DNA from: Duganella sp. BJB476 | GTDB taxonomy: Bacteria; Pseudomonadota; Gammaproteobacteria; Burkholderiales; Burkholderiaceae_D | Assembly: GCF_003416895.1 (NCBI RefSeq) | Contig: NZ_QVIO01000008.1 | Location: forward strand, 1 to 64,000 | DNA: 64,000 nucleotides | Reading direction: 5' to 3' | Shown: one piece after another, positions 9,238 to 17,676 of the stretch | Numbering within the stretch: the first letter of the stretch is position 1 | Layout of the letters: each line of letters begins with the position of its first letter | The notes under the pieces: generated by a model | What the model saw: only the letters and a program-made list of their open reading frames with translations | Databases searched by the model: none | What the model was told of the DNA's origin: nothing | Translations under genes and position numbers: made by a program

Positions 9238-9369
9238 CGGTTCAGTGCCTGCGGATGCAAGAAGAGGGCGCGCGGCCAGGGGGTGCAGGGCTATTGTCAG
9301 GCCTGGGCCGGCTGCCGACAAGTGAAATATTGTCCAATACATACGAGACGGGCCGGCCACGCCACATCG

Positions 9370-9399
9370 TTGACATGTCAGGCCTTGCGGTTGACATGT
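9370..9399. promoter_or_regulatory. Putative upstream activator site: paired TTGACATGT boxes
   Basis: TTGACATGT occurs at 9370-9378 and again at 9391-9399, exactly 21 bases (two helical turns) apart. The first copy extends to a perfect 10-base palindrome TGACATGTCA (9371-9380); the second, TGACATGTAA, has one mismatch. They lie about 75-105 bases upstream of the sigma-54 promoter at 9473, the usual position for enhancer-binding-protein sites. The activator at 4928 is the obvious candidate to bind them; that link is inferred. Confidence 0.6.
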
Positions 9400-9421
9400 A
9401 AAGACCCGACAAAGACCCGAC
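9400..9421. repeat. Tandem 11-base repeat
   Basis: AAAGACCCGAC is repeated twice in direct tandem (9400-9410 and 9411-9421). It abuts the second activator-site palindrome and shares the 10-11 base helical phase. It may be part of the regulatory region or a simple duplication. Confidence 0.7.
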
Positions 9422-9472
9422 GCGGCCCGGCCGCGCCCGGGCCGCGCGCGCCAGCGGCGGCGGCGATGCGGG

Positions 9473-9487
9473 TGGCACGGCGCTTGC
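9473..9487 (+). promoter_or_regulatory. Sigma-54 (-24/-12) promoter for the DUF1842-like gene
   Basis: TGGCACGGCGCTTGC matches the sigma-54 consensus TGGCACG-N4-TTGC exactly. The invariant GG is at 9474-9475 and GC at 9486-9487, with the required 10 bases between. Transcription should begin near 9499, giving a leader of about 50 bases before the ATG at 9548. The sequence fits no sigma-70 promoter. Confidence 0.85.
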
Positions 9488-9547
9488 GATGGCAGGGGAC
9501 AGCGTCGCCCCTTGCGCCGCCGTCCACCACCCGTACTGGAGAATATG

Positions 9548-9952
9548 ATGTCATCTACCGAACTCAAGCCCATCCGCATCGATCTGAGCGCCGGCCTGGC
9601 GCTGCCCGGCGCCGCCCGCGTCAGCATGACGCTGCTCTACAACCCGCTGTCCGAGCCGCTGCCGGTCAGCGGCCAGGTGCTGATCACGCAGGCGATCGCC
9701 GGGCCGGCCAGCCACATCCTGATCAACCACGTGGCCGGCGAGCTGCACGCGCTCGGTTTCCAGCAGGGCCACCGCGTGCTGCGGCTGGAAGGCACGTACC
9801 AGGTGGCGCTGCCGCCGCCTGTCATCGGCGAACTGCCGCAGAAATTCAGCGCGCTGATCGTGGTCGATAACGATTGGGTCGGCCACGGCAGCTTCCGCTA
9901 CGGCAGCCACACGCTGACCGATGTGCCGGTCCAGCCGGCGCCGCAGGCCTGA
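9548..9952 (+). CDS. DUF1842-like protein under sigma-54 control
   Basis: This 134-residue soluble protein has no signal peptide. The pattern ARVSMTLLYNPLSEPLPVSG, then VLITQAI, G(E)LHAL and a late DNDWVGHGSFRYG...LTDVPV resembles DUF1842, a family of unknown function seen in Burkholderiales; I am fairly but not fully sure of the family. Two adjacent ATGs occur at 9545 and 9548; GGAGAA at 9538-9543 fits 9548 better. It is transcribed divergently from the kinase and carries the sigma-54 promoter, so it is probably an output of the kinase-activator pair. A long hairpin follows it. Confidence 0.75.
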   Translation: MSSTELKPIRIDLSAGLALPGAARVSMTLLYNPLSEPLPVSGQVLITQAIAGPASHILINHVAGELHALGFQQGHRVLRLEGTYQVALPPPVIGELPQKFSALIVVDNDWVGHGSFRYGSHTLTDVPVQPAPQA

Positions 9953-9969
9953 GCCGGGGCCGCGGCATG

Positions 9970-9998
9970 ACAGCTGCCGGGCGTCGCCCGGCAGCTGT
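9970..9998 (+). terminator. Hairpin after the DUF1842-like gene
   Basis: A perfect 13-bp stem pairs 9970-9982 (ACAGCTGCCGGGC) with 9986-9998 (GCCCGGCAGCTGT) around a 3-base loop. No T-run follows, so termination may be partial. It separates the inserted block from the ribosomal operon. Confidence 0.55.
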
Positions 9999-10028
9999 GG
10001 AAACTTCGACATACCTCCAACTAAGTTG

Positions 10029-10057
10029 TTGCGTCAACCCCTATTTCGCGCTACACT
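10029..10057 (+). promoter_or_regulatory. Candidate sigma-70 promoter for rplC and the rest of the S10 operon
   Basis: TTGCGT (10029-10034) and TACACT (10052-10057) are separated by exactly 17 bases, giving a start near 10064 and a leader of about 90 bases before rplC. The -10 is good and the -35 fair. A promoter is needed here because rpsJ and its own promoter are 9 kb upstream behind several terminators. Confidence 0.55.
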
Positions 10058-10154
10058 AGCCGGCTTCGGTATGGATACGTCTTTTTATTGGTCCGTACTA
10101 ATTTTAGTAGTTCAACATATCCCCGCCCAATCGTAGGTGGGAATTGGAGAAAAA

Positions 10155-10811
10155 ATGAGCCTTGGCCTTCTCGGTCGCAAGGTTGGTATGATGCGCATCT
10201 TCACCGATGACGGGGATTCGATCCCAGTCACCGTGTTGGACGTATCGAACAACCGTGTTGCGCAAATCAAAACTCCTGAAACCGACGGTTATACCGCGGT
10301 TCAGGTCGCATTCGGTCAACGTCGCGCTTCCCGCGTAACGAAGGCTGTTGCTGGTCACCACGCTAAAGCCGGTGTCGAAGCTGGTACTCTGTTGAAAGAG
10401 TTCCGCGTTGACGCAGCTAAAGCTGCCGAACTGAAAGCTGGCGACGTAGTTGCTGCTTCCCTGTTCGAAGTCGGTCAGAAGATCGACGTTCAAGGTGTCA
10501 CGATCGGTAAAGGCTACGCCGGTACCATCAAGCGTCACCACTTTGCTTCGGGCCGTGCTACCCACGGTAACTCCCGTTCGCACAACGTTCCAGGTTCCAT
10601 CGGTATGGCGCAAGATCCAGGCCGCGTGTTCCCTGGTAAGCGCATGACCGGTCACCTCGGTGACGTCACCCGCACGGTGCAGAACCTCGAAATCGCCCGT
10701 ATCGATGCCGACCGTCAGCTGCTGCTGGTCAAAGGCGCGATCCCAGGCGCGAAAAATGGCCAGGTTGTTGTATCGCCTGCTGTCAAAGTTAAAGCAAAGA
10801 AGGGAGCTTAA
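10155..10811 (+). CDS. rplC: 50S ribosomal protein L3
   Basis: L3 is an early-assembling large-subunit protein whose loop reaches toward the peptidyl transferase centre. The 218 residues start [20 protein letters not shown], carry [20 protein letters not shown] and [20 protein letters not shown], the methylated-Gln loop region, and end in a basic tail. A GTG 18 bases upstream is in frame, but GGAG at 10146 supports the ATG at 10155. It is the first gene of this transcription unit because rpsJ lies elsewhere. Confidence 0.97.
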   Translation: MSLGLLGRKVGMMRIFTDDGDSIPVTVLDVSNNRVAQIKTPETDGYTAVQVAFGQRRASRVTKAVAGHHAKAGVEAGTLLKEFRVDAAKAAELKAGDVVAASLFEVGQKIDVQGVTIGKGYAGTIKRHHFASGRATHGNSRSHNVPGSIGMAQDPGRVFPGKRMTGHLGDVTRTVQNLEIARIDADRQLLLVKGAIPGAKNGQVVVSPAVKVKAKKGA

Positions 10812-10814
10812 ACG

Positions 10815-11435
10815 ATGGAACTCAAGCTCTTGAACGCTCAAGGTCAAGCCGCCTCTAACGTAGCTGCCGCCGATACCATTTTCGGCCGTGACTACAACGA
10901 AGCCCTGATCCACCAAGTCGTCGTTGCTTACCAAGCCAATGCTCGCAGCGGCAACCGTAAACAAAAAGACCGTGAAGAAGTCCACCACACGACCAAGAAG
11001 CCATGGCGCCAAAAAGGTACCGGCCGTGCTCGTGCTGGTATGTCGTCGTCGCCACTGTGGCGCGGCGGTGGTCGCATCTTCCCGAACTCGCCTGACGAGA
11101 ACTTCACCCACAAAGTGAACAAGAAGATGTATCGCGCAGGTATCTGCTCGATCCTGTCCCAGCTGGCCCGCGAAGATCGCCTGACGATCATCGAAGACCT
11201 GACGATCGAAGCGCCAAAGACCAAGCTGCTGTCGCAAAAGCTGACCGGCATGGGCTTTGACTCGGTACTGATCATCACCGACGTCGCCAACGAAAACCTG
11301 GAACTGGCATCGCGTAACCTGCCTAACGTACTGGTTGTTGAACCACGTCACGCAGATCCAATGTCCCTGGTGTTCTACAAGAAGATCCTGGTCACCAAAG
11401 CTGCACTGGCTAAGATTGAGGAGATGCTGGCATGA
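10815..11435 (+). CDS. rplD: 50S ribosomal protein L4
   Basis: L4 lines the peptide exit tunnel and, in E. coli, represses its own operon. The 206 residues include the tunnel-loop motif [30 protein letters not shown] and a C-terminal [20 protein letters not shown]. It begins three bases after the rplC stop, with a ribosome site inside the end of rplC. Its last four bases overlap rplW (ATGA). Confidence 0.97.
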   Translation: MELKLLNAQGQAASNVAAADTIFGRDYNEALIHQVVVAYQANARSGNRKQKDREEVHHTTKKPWRQKGTGRARAGMSSSPLWRGGGRIFPNSPDENFTHKVNKKMYRAGICSILSQLAREDRLTIIEDLTIEAPKTKLLSQKLTGMGFDSVLIITDVANENLELASRNLPNVLVVEPRHADPMSLVFYKKILVTKAALAKIEEMLA

Positions 11436-11746
11436 GCGCATTGAAATTTAGCGAAGAGCGCCTGATGAAGGTGCTGCTGGCTCCGGTCATTTCCGAAAAG
11501 GCCACCATGGTCGCGGAAAAGAACGAACAGATCGTGTTCCGTGTAACCACCGACGCGACCAAGCCAGAAATCAAAGCCGCTGTTGAACTGCTGTTCAAAG
11601 TGGAAGTGGAATCGGTGCAGACCGTCAACCGCGAAGGTAAGCAGAAGCGTTCCGGTGCTCACACCGGCCGCCGCAACCATACCAAGCGTGCTTTCGTGTG
11701 CCTGAAACCTGGCCAGGAAATCAATTTCTCCGAGGAGGCTAAATAA
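11432..11746 (+). CDS. rplW: 50S ribosomal protein L23
   Basis: L23 sits at the tunnel exit and is the docking site for trigger factor and SRP. The 104 residues carry [40 protein letters not shown] and the basic loop [19 protein letters not shown]. It overlaps rplD by four bases and rplB by one (TAATG), so the three are translationally coupled. Confidence 0.97.
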   Translation: MSALKFSEERLMKVLLAPVISEKATMVAEKNEQIVFRVTTDATKPEIKAAVELLFKVEVESVQTVNREGKQKRSGAHTGRRNHTKRAFVCLKPGQEINFSEEAK

Positions 11747-12573
11747 TGGCACTCGTTAAGATGAAGCCAACCTCCCCAGGCCGTCGCGGCATGGTGAAAG
11801 TTGTGAACCCGGACCTGTACAAAGGTCGTCCGTTCGCAGCCCTGGTTGAGAAAAAATCGAAAACTGCTGGTCGTAACAACAACGGCCACATCACCACCCG
11901 CCACATCGGCGGTGGTCACAAGCAGCACTATCGCCTGATCGACTTCAAGCGTCAGAAGGATGGCATTCCAGCGAAAGTGGAACGTATCGAATACGATCCA
12001 AACCGCACCGCGAATATCGCCCTGCTGTGCTACGCCGACGGCGAACGCCAGTACATCATCGCAACCAAGGGCATGTCCGTTGGCGATGCAGTGATGAATG
12101 GTTCGGAAGCGCCTATCAAGTCGGGCAACTGCCTGCCGATCCGCAACATCCCGGTCGGTACCGTCATGCACTGCGTCGAAATGCTGCCAGGTAAGGGTGC
12201 CCAAATGGCCCGTTCCGCCGGCGCCGGCGTGGTCCTGATGGCCCGTGACGGCACCTACGCTCAGGTTCGCCTGCGTTCGGGTGAAGTGCGTCGCGTGCAC
12301 ATCGAGTGCCGTGCAACCGTGGGTGAAGTCGGCAATGCCGAACACAGCCTGCGTAAAATCGGTAAAGCTGGCGCGATGCGCTGGCGCGGTGTTCGTCCTA
12401 CCGTTCGCGGTGTGGTCATGAACCCGGTCGATCACCCGCACGGTGGTGGTGAAGGTAAAACTGCAGCTGGTCGTCATCCAGTGTCGCCTTGGGGCCAACA
12501 GACTAAGGGTAAGAAGACCCGCAGCAACAAGCGTACTTCTTCCATGATCGTCTCGCGCCGCGGCAAGAAATAA
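11746..12573 (+). CDS. rplB: 50S ribosomal protein L2
   Basis: L2 binds 23S rRNA at the subunit interface and is needed for peptidyl transferase activity. The 275 residues are the usual length, with [25 protein letters not shown]-type [14 protein letters not shown] and the universally conserved loop [16 protein letters not shown] containing the key histidine. The start shares one base with the rplW stop; GAGGAGG lies just upstream. Confidence 0.98.
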   Translation: MALVKMKPTSPGRRGMVKVVNPDLYKGRPFAALVEKKSKTAGRNNNGHITTRHIGGGHKQHYRLIDFKRQKDGIPAKVERIEYDPNRTANIALLCYADGERQYIIATKGMSVGDAVMNGSEAPIKSGNCLPIRNIPVGTVMHCVEMLPGKGAQMARSAGAGVVLMARDGTYAQVRLRSGEVRRVHIECRATVGEVGNAEHSLRKIGKAGAMRWRGVRPTVRGVVMNPVDHPHGGGEGKTAAGRHPVSPWGQQTKGKKTRSNKRTSSMIVSRRGKK

Positions 12574-12583
12574 GGGGTAGCAC

Positions 12584-12859
12584 ATGACTCGTTCATTGAA
12601 AAAAGGGCCGTTCTGTGACGCCCACCTGGTGAAAAAAGTCGAAGCCGCGCAAGCTGCCAAAGACAAAAAGCCAATCAAAACCTGGTCCCGTCGTTCGACC
12701 ATCATGCCTGACTTCATCGGCCTGACGATCGCCGTCCACAATGGCAAGCTGCACGTGCCTGTGTACGTTTCCGAGAACATGGTTGGTCACAAGCTCGGTG
12801 AATTCGCGCTGACCCGCACGTTCAAGGGCCATGCCGCTGACAAGAAGGCGAAGAAATAA
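12584..12859 (+). CDS. rpsS: 30S ribosomal protein S19
   Basis: S19 is in the small-subunit head and contacts the A-site tRNA side of the B1 bridge with S13. The 91 residues start [20 protein letters not shown] and contain [22 protein letters not shown] and [15 protein letters not shown]. It follows rplB by ten bases with an AAGGGG ribosome site and overlaps rplV by one base. Confidence 0.97.
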   Translation: MTRSLKKGPFCDAHLVKKVEAAQAAKDKKPIKTWSRRSTIMPDFIGLTIAVHNGKLHVPVYVSENMVGHKLGEFALTRTFKGHAADKKAKK

Positions 12860-13188
12860 TGGAAACCAAAGCTATCCTCAAGGGTGTGCGCTTGTCGGAT
12901 CAAAAAGGTCGCCTCGTGGCTGACCAGATCCGCGGCAAGAAAGTTGACGCTGCACTCAACATTCTGCAATTCAGCCCAAAAAAGGGCGCGACCATCATCA
13001 AGAAAGTGCTGGAGTCCGCAATCGCGAACGCCGAGCACAATGATGGCGCCGACATCGACGAACTGTTCGTAAAAGTCATTTACGTCGAAAAGGGCCCGAT
13101 CCTGAAGCGCTTCACTGCACGCGCTAAGGGCCGGGGCGATCGCATCTCGAAACAATCGTGTCACATTTACGTGACCGTCGGCAACTAA
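12859..13188 (+). CDS. rplV: 50S ribosomal protein L22
   Basis: L22 reaches from the surface into the exit tunnel, where its hairpin meets L4. The 109 residues show [35 protein letters not shown] and the tunnel-tip loop [21 protein letters not shown]. Its ATG overlaps the rpsS stop (TAATG), so it is coupled to S19. Confidence 0.97.
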   Translation: METKAILKGVRLSDQKGRLVADQIRGKKVDAALNILQFSPKKGATIIKKVLESAIANAEHNDGADIDELFVKVIYVEKGPILKRFTARAKGRGDRISKQSCHIYVTVGN

Positions 13189-13198
13189 GGAGCTAAAA

Positions 13199-14002
13199 AT
13201 GGGTCAAAAAATTCACCCAACCGGCTTCCGCCTGTCGGTTACCCGTAACTGGGCATCGCGTTGGTACGCGGGCAACAGCAACTTCGCTTCGATGCTGAAC
13301 GAAGATCTGAAGGCACGCGCTTACCTGAAGGCCAAGCTGAAGAACGCTTCGGTCGGCCGCATCGTTATCGAGCGCCCAGCCAAGAACGCACGTTTCACGA
13401 TCTACAGCTCGCGTCCGGGCGTGGTCATTGGTAAAAAAGGCGAAGACATCGAAGTACTGAAGTCGGCGCTGACCAAGATCATGGGCGTTCCTGTCCACGT
13501 GAACATCGAAGAAATCCGCAAGCCGGAAATCGACTCGCAACTGATCGCCGATTCCATCGCTCAACAGCTGGAAAAACGCATCATGTTCCGTCGCGCCATG
13601 AAGCGCGCGATGCAAAACGCCATGCGTCTGGGTGCCCTGGGCATCAAGATCATGTCGTCGGGTCGTCTGAACGGTATCGAAATCGCTCGTAAAGAGTGGT
13701 ATCGCGAAGGCCGTGTGCCACTGCACACCCTGCGCGCCGATATCGACTACGGCACCAGCGAAGCTTCGACCACCTACGGCATCATCGGTGTCAAGGTGTG
13801 GGTATACAAGGGTGACCGCGCGCCTAACGGCGATGCACCAGTCATCGATACCCCGCCGGACGAGAAGAAGCCACGTGGCCCACGTCGTGACGACGGCAAA
13901 CCAGCTGGCCGTCCGCGTCCAGCAGGCGCCGGCGCCAAGCCAGCGGCTCCAGGCGCTCGTGTTCGCACTGCCGCCAAGCCGGCCGAGAAAGCAGGAGAAT
14001 AA
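13199..14002 (+). CDS. rpsC: 30S ribosomal protein S3 with extended C-terminal tail
   Basis: S3 lies at the mRNA entry channel and has helicase-like activity with S4 and S5. The start [18 protein letters not shown] and the KH motif [17 protein letters not shown] are clear, as is the later [23 protein letters not shown]. At 267 residues it is longer than the 233 of E. coli: the last 50 or so residues are a Pro/Ala/Arg-rich, probably disordered tail ([20 protein letters not shown]). Such tails occur in other betaproteobacteria. AAGGAG lies just before the start. Confidence 0.97.
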   Translation: MGQKIHPTGFRLSVTRNWASRWYAGNSNFASMLNEDLKARAYLKAKLKNASVGRIVIERPAKNARFTIYSSRPGVVIGKKGEDIEVLKSALTKIMGVPVHVNIEEIRKPEIDSQLIADSIAQQLEKRIMFRRAMKRAMQNAMRLGALGIKIMSSGRLNGIEIARKEWYREGRVPLHTLRADIDYGTSEASTTYGIIGVKVWVYKGDRAPNGDAPVIDTPPDEKKPRGPRRDDGKPAGRPRPAGAGAKPAAPGARVRTAAKPAEKAGE

Positions 14003-14004
14003 TC

Positions 14005-14424
14005 ATGCTGCAACCAGCACGCAGGAAGTATCGTAAAGAGCAGAAAGGCCGTAACACCGGCATTTCGCATGGCACCGGCACTTCGGTGTCGTTCGGTGAG
14101 TTCGGTCTGAAAGCCGTTGCCCGTGGTCGTATCACGGCACGCCAGATCGAAGCCGCACGTCGCGCCATGACCCGTCACATCAAACGTGGTGGCCGTATCT
14201 GGATTCGTATCTTCCCGGACAAGCCAATTTCGAACAAGCCTGCCGAAGTCCGTATGGGTAACGGTAAGGGTAATCCGGAATACTACGTCGCTGAAATCCG
14301 TCCGGGCAAAGTCCTGTACGAAATGGACGGCGTAGATGAAGTACTGGCGCGCGAAGCATTCCGCCTGGCCGCTGCCAAACTGCCACTGGCGACCACCTTC
14401 GTGGTCCGTCAAGTCGGCCAATAA
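14005..14424 (+). CDS. rplP: 50S ribosomal protein L16
   Basis: L16 stabilises A-site tRNA near the peptidyl transferase centre. The 139 residues carry [17 protein letters not shown] at the start, [40 protein letters not shown] and VLYEMDGV. It begins two bases after rpsC with GGAG inside the rpsC end. Confidence 0.97.
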   Translation: MLQPARRKYRKEQKGRNTGISHGTGTSVSFGEFGLKAVARGRITARQIEAARRAMTRHIKRGGRIWIRIFPDKPISNKPAEVRMGNGKGNPEYYVAEIRPGKVLYEMDGVDEVLAREAFRLAAAKLPLATTFVVRQVGQ

Positions 14425-14436
14425 CAGGAGTGAAAT

Positions 14437-14628
14437 ATGAAAGCATCTGAACTCCGCGGCAAAGACCAGGCAGCTCTGCAAAAAGAGCTGAATGACCTGT
14501 TGAAGGCCCAGTTCGGCCTGCGTATGCAAACCGCTACGCAGCAGCTGAGCAACACTTCGCAGCTCAAGAAGGTACGTCGCGATATCGCACGTGTAAAAAC
14601 GGTAATGAACACGAAGGAAGCCAAATGA
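14437..14628 (+). CDS. rpmC: 50S ribosomal protein L29
   Basis: L29 is a small two-helix protein next to L23 at the tunnel exit. The 63 residues include [20 protein letters not shown] and [25 protein letters not shown] precedes the ATG, and its end overlaps rpsQ by four bases. Confidence 0.96.
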   Translation: MKASELRGKDQAALQKELNDLLKAQFGLRMQTATQQLSNTSQLKKVRRDIARVKTVMNTKEAK

Positions 14629-14894
14629 CCGAACCAGTAAAGTCGCTCAAGCGCACCCTGATCGGTAAAGTGGTGTCCGACAAGATGGACAAAACCGTCA
14701 CCGTTCTGATCGAACGTCACGTCAAGCATCCTTTGTACGGCAAGATCATCGTGCGCTCGAACAAGTATCACGCGCACGACGAGACCAACCAGGTGAAAGC
14801 CGGTGACACGGTGGAAATCGTGGAAGGTCGTCCGATCTCCAAAACGAAGGCATGGACCGTGACGCGCGTGGTGCAAGCCGCGCAAATCGTTTAA
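14625..14894 (+). CDS. rpsQ: 30S ribosomal protein S17
   Basis: S17 is an OB-fold primary 16S rRNA binder. The 89 residues contain [40 protein letters not shown] and [17 protein letters not shown]. It overlaps rpmC and is the last gene before a terminator, so it closes the S10-type unit. Confidence 0.97.
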   Translation: MTEPVKSLKRTLIGKVVSDKMDKTVTVLIERHVKHPLYGKIIVRSNKYHAHDETNQVKAGDTVEIVEGRPISKTKAWTVTRVVQAAQIV

Positions 14895-14902
14895 TTGATT
14901 GG

Positions 14903-14934
14903 TCGCCTCCGGCTTTCGGGCCGGGGGCGATTTT
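14903..14934 (+). terminator. Terminator between rpsQ and rplN
   Basis: An 11-bp stem (14903-14913 with 14920-14930, one G-T pair) has a 6-base TTTCGG-type loop and is followed by TTTT. Flanking TAATTGA/TCAATTA can extend the stem. It lies nine bases after the rpsQ stop and marks the boundary between the S10 and spc units. Confidence 0.85.
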
Positions 14935-14948
14935 CAATTAGTTCTTGC

Positions 14949-14982
14949 AAGCCCGCGAGTTGTATGTAATACTTGCGGGCTT
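14949..14982 (+). other. Second hairpin in the rpsQ-rplN gap
   Basis: AAGCCCGCGAGT (14949-14960) pairs with ACTTGCGGGCTT (14971-14982), twelve pairs with one G-T, around a 10-base loop. No T-run follows on this strand. The remaining 175 bases to rplN show no convincing gene; a 64-codon open frame at 14945-15139 has no ribosome site. A promoter for rplN must lie in this stretch, but I cannot place it. Confidence 0.6.
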
Positions 14983-15157
14983 CGTTCATGTAACGCCGCA
15001 AAGTGTCTGGCCACAGACGCTGAACCGTGCGGTCAGTAGCAAGACGAAGGTCAAGCACCCAAACAGTGGGCTCTTCATGAGCGCTCTGGCGGGACCAAGA
15101 CTGACCGCAGGTCCGCATTGTGTGGATTCTTCGGCTTAAGTTGGGAAAGAGAATACT

Positions 15158-15526
15158 ATGATTCAAACTGAAAGCCGGCTCGAAGTGGCTGACAATACCG
15201 GTGCCAAAGAAGTAATGTGCATCAAGGTATTGGGCGGCTCCAAGCGCCGTTATGCTGGCATTGGCGACGTGATCAAGGTAACCGTTAAGGTTGCTGCGCC
15301 ACGTGGCCGTGTCAAAAAAGGTGAAATTTATAACGCCGTGGTAGTGCGCACCGCTAAAGGTGTTCGCCGCCAAGACGGTTCCCTGGTGAAGTTCGACGGC
15401 AATGCTGCCGTTCTGCTGAACGCCAAGCTGGAACCGATCGGTACCCGTATTTTTGGACCAGTGACGCGCGAGCTGCGTACTGAAAAGTTCATGAAGATCG
15501 TGTCCCTGGCACCGGAAGTCCTGTAA
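15158..15526 (+). CDS. rplN: 50S ribosomal protein L14
   Basis: L14 forms intersubunit bridge B8. The 122 residues begin [20 protein letters not shown] and include [33 protein letters not shown] and [13 protein letters not shown]. It opens the spc unit after a 263-base gap and has GGGAAAGAG upstream. Confidence 0.97.
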   Translation: MIQTESRLEVADNTGAKEVMCIKVLGGSKRRYAGIGDVIKVTVKVAAPRGRVKKGEIYNAVVVRTAKGVRRQDGSLVKFDGNAAVLLNAKLEPIGTRIFGPVTRELRTEKFMKIVSLAPEVL

Positions 15527-15535
15527 GGAGTCGTA

Positions 15536-15850
15536 ATGGATAAGATTCGTAAAAACGACGAAGTCATCGTTCTGACCGGGAAAGACAAGGGCAAACGTGG
15601 CGTCGTTCAGCAGCGTATCGATGCTGAGCATGTCGTGGTTGAAGGCGTCAACGTCGCTAAAAAAGCGACCAAGCCTAACCCAATGACTGGCGTACAAGGT
15701 GGTATCGTCGATAAGACTATGCCGATTCACGTGTCCAACGTTGCATTGTTCAATGCAGCGACTGGCAAGGCAGACCGTGTCGGTTTCAAAGAAGTGGATG
15801 GCAAAAAAGTCCGCGTCTTCAAATCGTCCGGCGAAGTAGTGAAGGCTTAA
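15536..15850 (+). CDS. rplX: 50S ribosomal protein L24
   Basis: L24 starts large-subunit assembly at the 5' end of 23S rRNA. The 104 residues show the KOW motif [40 protein letters not shown] and [24 protein letters not shown] overlaps the rplN stop. Confidence 0.97.
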   Translation: MDKIRKNDEVIVLTGKDKGKRGVVQQRIDAEHVVVEGVNVAKKATKPNPMTGVQGGIVDKTMPIHVSNVALFNAATGKADRVGFKEVDGKKVRVFKSSGEVVKA

Positions 15851-15856
15851 GAAATC

Positions 15857-16396
15857 ATGGCACGTCTCCAAGAATTCTATAAAGAAAAAGTCGTCGCTGA
15901 CCTGACCGCGAAATTCGGTTACAAGTCGGTGATGGAAGTTCCACGTCTGACCAAGATCACCCTGAACATGGGTGTTGGTGAGGCCATCGCGGACAAGAAA
16001 GTCCTCGAACACGCTGTCGGCGACCTGACCAAGATTGCTGGCCAAAAGCCAGTGACCACCAAGTCGCGCAAAGCTATCGCGGGTTTCAAAATCCGTGAAG
16101 GCTACCCGATCGGTACCATGGTCACCCTGCGCGGCGCTCGCATGTACGAGTTCCTGGATCGCTTCATCACCGTGGCTCTGCCGCGCGTGCGCGATTTCCG
16201 TGGTGTCAATGGCCGTTCGTTCGATGGTCGTGGTAACTACAACATCGGTGTCAAAGAGCAGATCATCTTCCCGGAAATCGAGTACGACAAGATCGATGCG
16301 CTGCGTGGTATGAATATTTCGATCACCACCACCGCCAAGACCGACGACGAAGCGAAAGCTCTGCTCGCCGCCTTTAAATTCCCGTTCAGGAACTAA
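15857..16396 (+). CDS. rplE: 50S ribosomal protein L5
   Basis: L5 binds 5S rRNA and contacts P-site tRNA. The 179 residues are the standard length and carry [37 protein letters not shown] and VSLRG-like [15 protein letters not shown], with [19 protein letters not shown] near the end. It follows rplX by six bases. Confidence 0.97.
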   Translation: MARLQEFYKEKVVADLTAKFGYKSVMEVPRLTKITLNMGVGEAIADKKVLEHAVGDLTKIAGQKPVTTKSRKAIAGFKIREGYPIGTMVTLRGARMYEFLDRFITVALPRVRDFRGVNGRSFDGRGNYNIGVKEQIIFPEIEYDKIDALRGMNISITTTAKTDDEAKALLAAFKFPFRN

Positions 16397-16403
16397 GAAG
16401 ATC

Positions 16404-16709
16404 ATGGCAAAACTCGCACTGATTAACCGTGAGCAGAAACGCGTCGACCTGGCAAACAAGTTTGCTGCCAAGCGCGCTTCGCTGAAGGCCATCATTGATG
16501 ACCAGTCGAAGTCGGAAGAAGAACGTTACGAAGCGCGCCTGAAACTGCAAGCGCTGCCACGTAACTCGGCTCCGACCCGCCAGCGTAACCGCTGCGCCGT
16601 CACCGGTCGTCCACGCGGCACCTTCCGTAAATTCGGTCTGGGCCGTATCAAGCTCCGTGAATTCGCCATGCGTGGTGAGATCCCGGGTATGACTAAAGCA
16701 AGCTGGTAA
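16404..16709 (+). CDS. rpsN: 30S ribosomal protein S14 (zinc-independent type)
   Basis: S14 sits in the small-subunit head. At 101 residues and with a single cysteine it is the long form that lacks the CxxC zinc ribbon. [20 protein letters not shown] and [20 protein letters not shown] are diagnostic. It follows rplE by seven bases. Confidence 0.97.
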   Translation: MAKLALINREQKRVDLANKFAAKRASLKAIIDDQSKSEEERYEARLKLQALPRNSAPTRQRNRCAVTGRPRGTFRKFGLGRIKLREFAMRGEIPGMTKASW

Positions 16710-16723
16710 TAGGAGAATATGCA

Positions 16724-17119
16724 ATGAGTATGAGCGATCCTATCGCCGATATGCTGACCCGCATTCGTAACGCCCAAGGCGTGCAAAAGACGACCGTGGC
16801 CATGCCATCGTCGAAAGTTAAAATTGCGATTGCCAACGTCCTCAAGGACGAGGGTTACATTGAAGATTTCGCCGTAGCCGAAGCTGGTGGCAAAGCGGAA
16901 CTGAAAATCGGTTTGAAGTATTATGTTGGCCGTCCCGTCATTGAGCGCCTTGAGCGCGTGTCCCGTCCGGGCCTGCGCGTCTACAAGGGCAAAGACGAGA
17001 TCCCTACTGTGATGAATGGCTTGGGTGTGGCGATCGTGTCGACTCCGCAAGGCGTCATGACTGACCGCAAAGCACGCGCTACCGGTGTCGGCGGCGAAGT
17101 TATTTGCTACGTCGCATAA
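16724..17119 (+). CDS. rpsH: 30S ribosomal protein S8
   Basis: S8 binds 16S rRNA helix 21 and, in E. coli, represses the spc operon by binding its mRNA. The 131 residues begin [18 protein letters not shown] and end [24 protein letters not shown] and [14 protein letters not shown] are typical. TAGGAG lies before the start. Confidence 0.97.
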   Translation: MSMSDPIADMLTRIRNAQGVQKTTVAMPSSKVKIAIANVLKDEGYIEDFAVAEAGGKAELKIGLKYYVGRPVIERLERVSRPGLRVYKGKDEIPTVMNGLGVAIVSTPQGVMTDRKARATGVGGEVICYVA

Positions 17120-17129
17120 GGAGTTAGAC

Positions 17130-17663
17130 ATGTCTCGTGTAGCTAAAATGCCAATCGCTGTGCCAGCTGGCGCTGAAGTCGCCATCTCCGCAGCAGCGAT
17201 CACCGTCAAGGGCCCGCTGGGCGTCTTGACCCAGGCCCTGAACGGCCAGGTAACGGTGGAAAACAATGCAGGAACCCTGAGCTTTGCCGCCGCTAATGAC
17301 AGCCGCGAAGCCAATGCCATGTCCGGTACGCTGCGCGCACTGGTCAACAACATGGTCACTGGCGTGACCAAGGGTTTCGAGAAAAAGCTGAACCTGGTCG
17401 GTGTGGGTTACAAGGCGCAAGCGCAAGGCGACAAGCTGAATCTGTCGCTGGGCTTCTCGCACCCTGTCGTGCACTCGATGCCAGCCGGCGTCACCTGCGC
17501 AACCGCAACGCCGACGGAGATCATCATCAAAGGGATCGACCGTCAGCAAGTGGGCCAAGTGGCTGCTGAAGTTCGCGCTTACCGCTCCCCTGAGCCTTAC
17601 AAGGGCAAGGGCGTCCGTTATTCGGACGAAGTGGTTAAGATTAAAGAAACCAAGAAGAAGTAA
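17130..17663 (+). CDS. rplF: 50S ribosomal protein L6
   Basis: L6 lies near the factor-binding site. The 177 residues start [14 protein letters not shown] and include [54 protein letters not shown] and [14 protein letters not shown]. The frame is open upstream to 17085, but AAGGAG at 17118-17123 fixes the ATG at 17130. Confidence 0.97.
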   Translation: MSRVAKMPIAVPAGAEVAISAAAITVKGPLGVLTQALNGQVTVENNAGTLSFAAANDSREANAMSGTLRALVNNMVTGVTKGFEKKLNLVGVGYKAQAQGDKLNLSLGFSHPVVHSMPAGVTCATATPTEIIIKGIDRQQVGQVAAEVRAYRSPEPYKGKGVRYSDEVVKIKETKKK

Positions 17664-17676
17664 CTAGGGGCTGACG

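Noticed and set aside
7402-9870. 822-codon plus-strand open frame across the kinase gene and the DUF1842 promoter
   Set aside because: Arg/Gln/Ala-rich composition, no domain, and it would run through the divergent promoter region.
14945-15139. 64-codon open frame between rpsQ and rplN
   Set aside because: No ribosome site, overlaps a hairpin, and no recognisable sequence.
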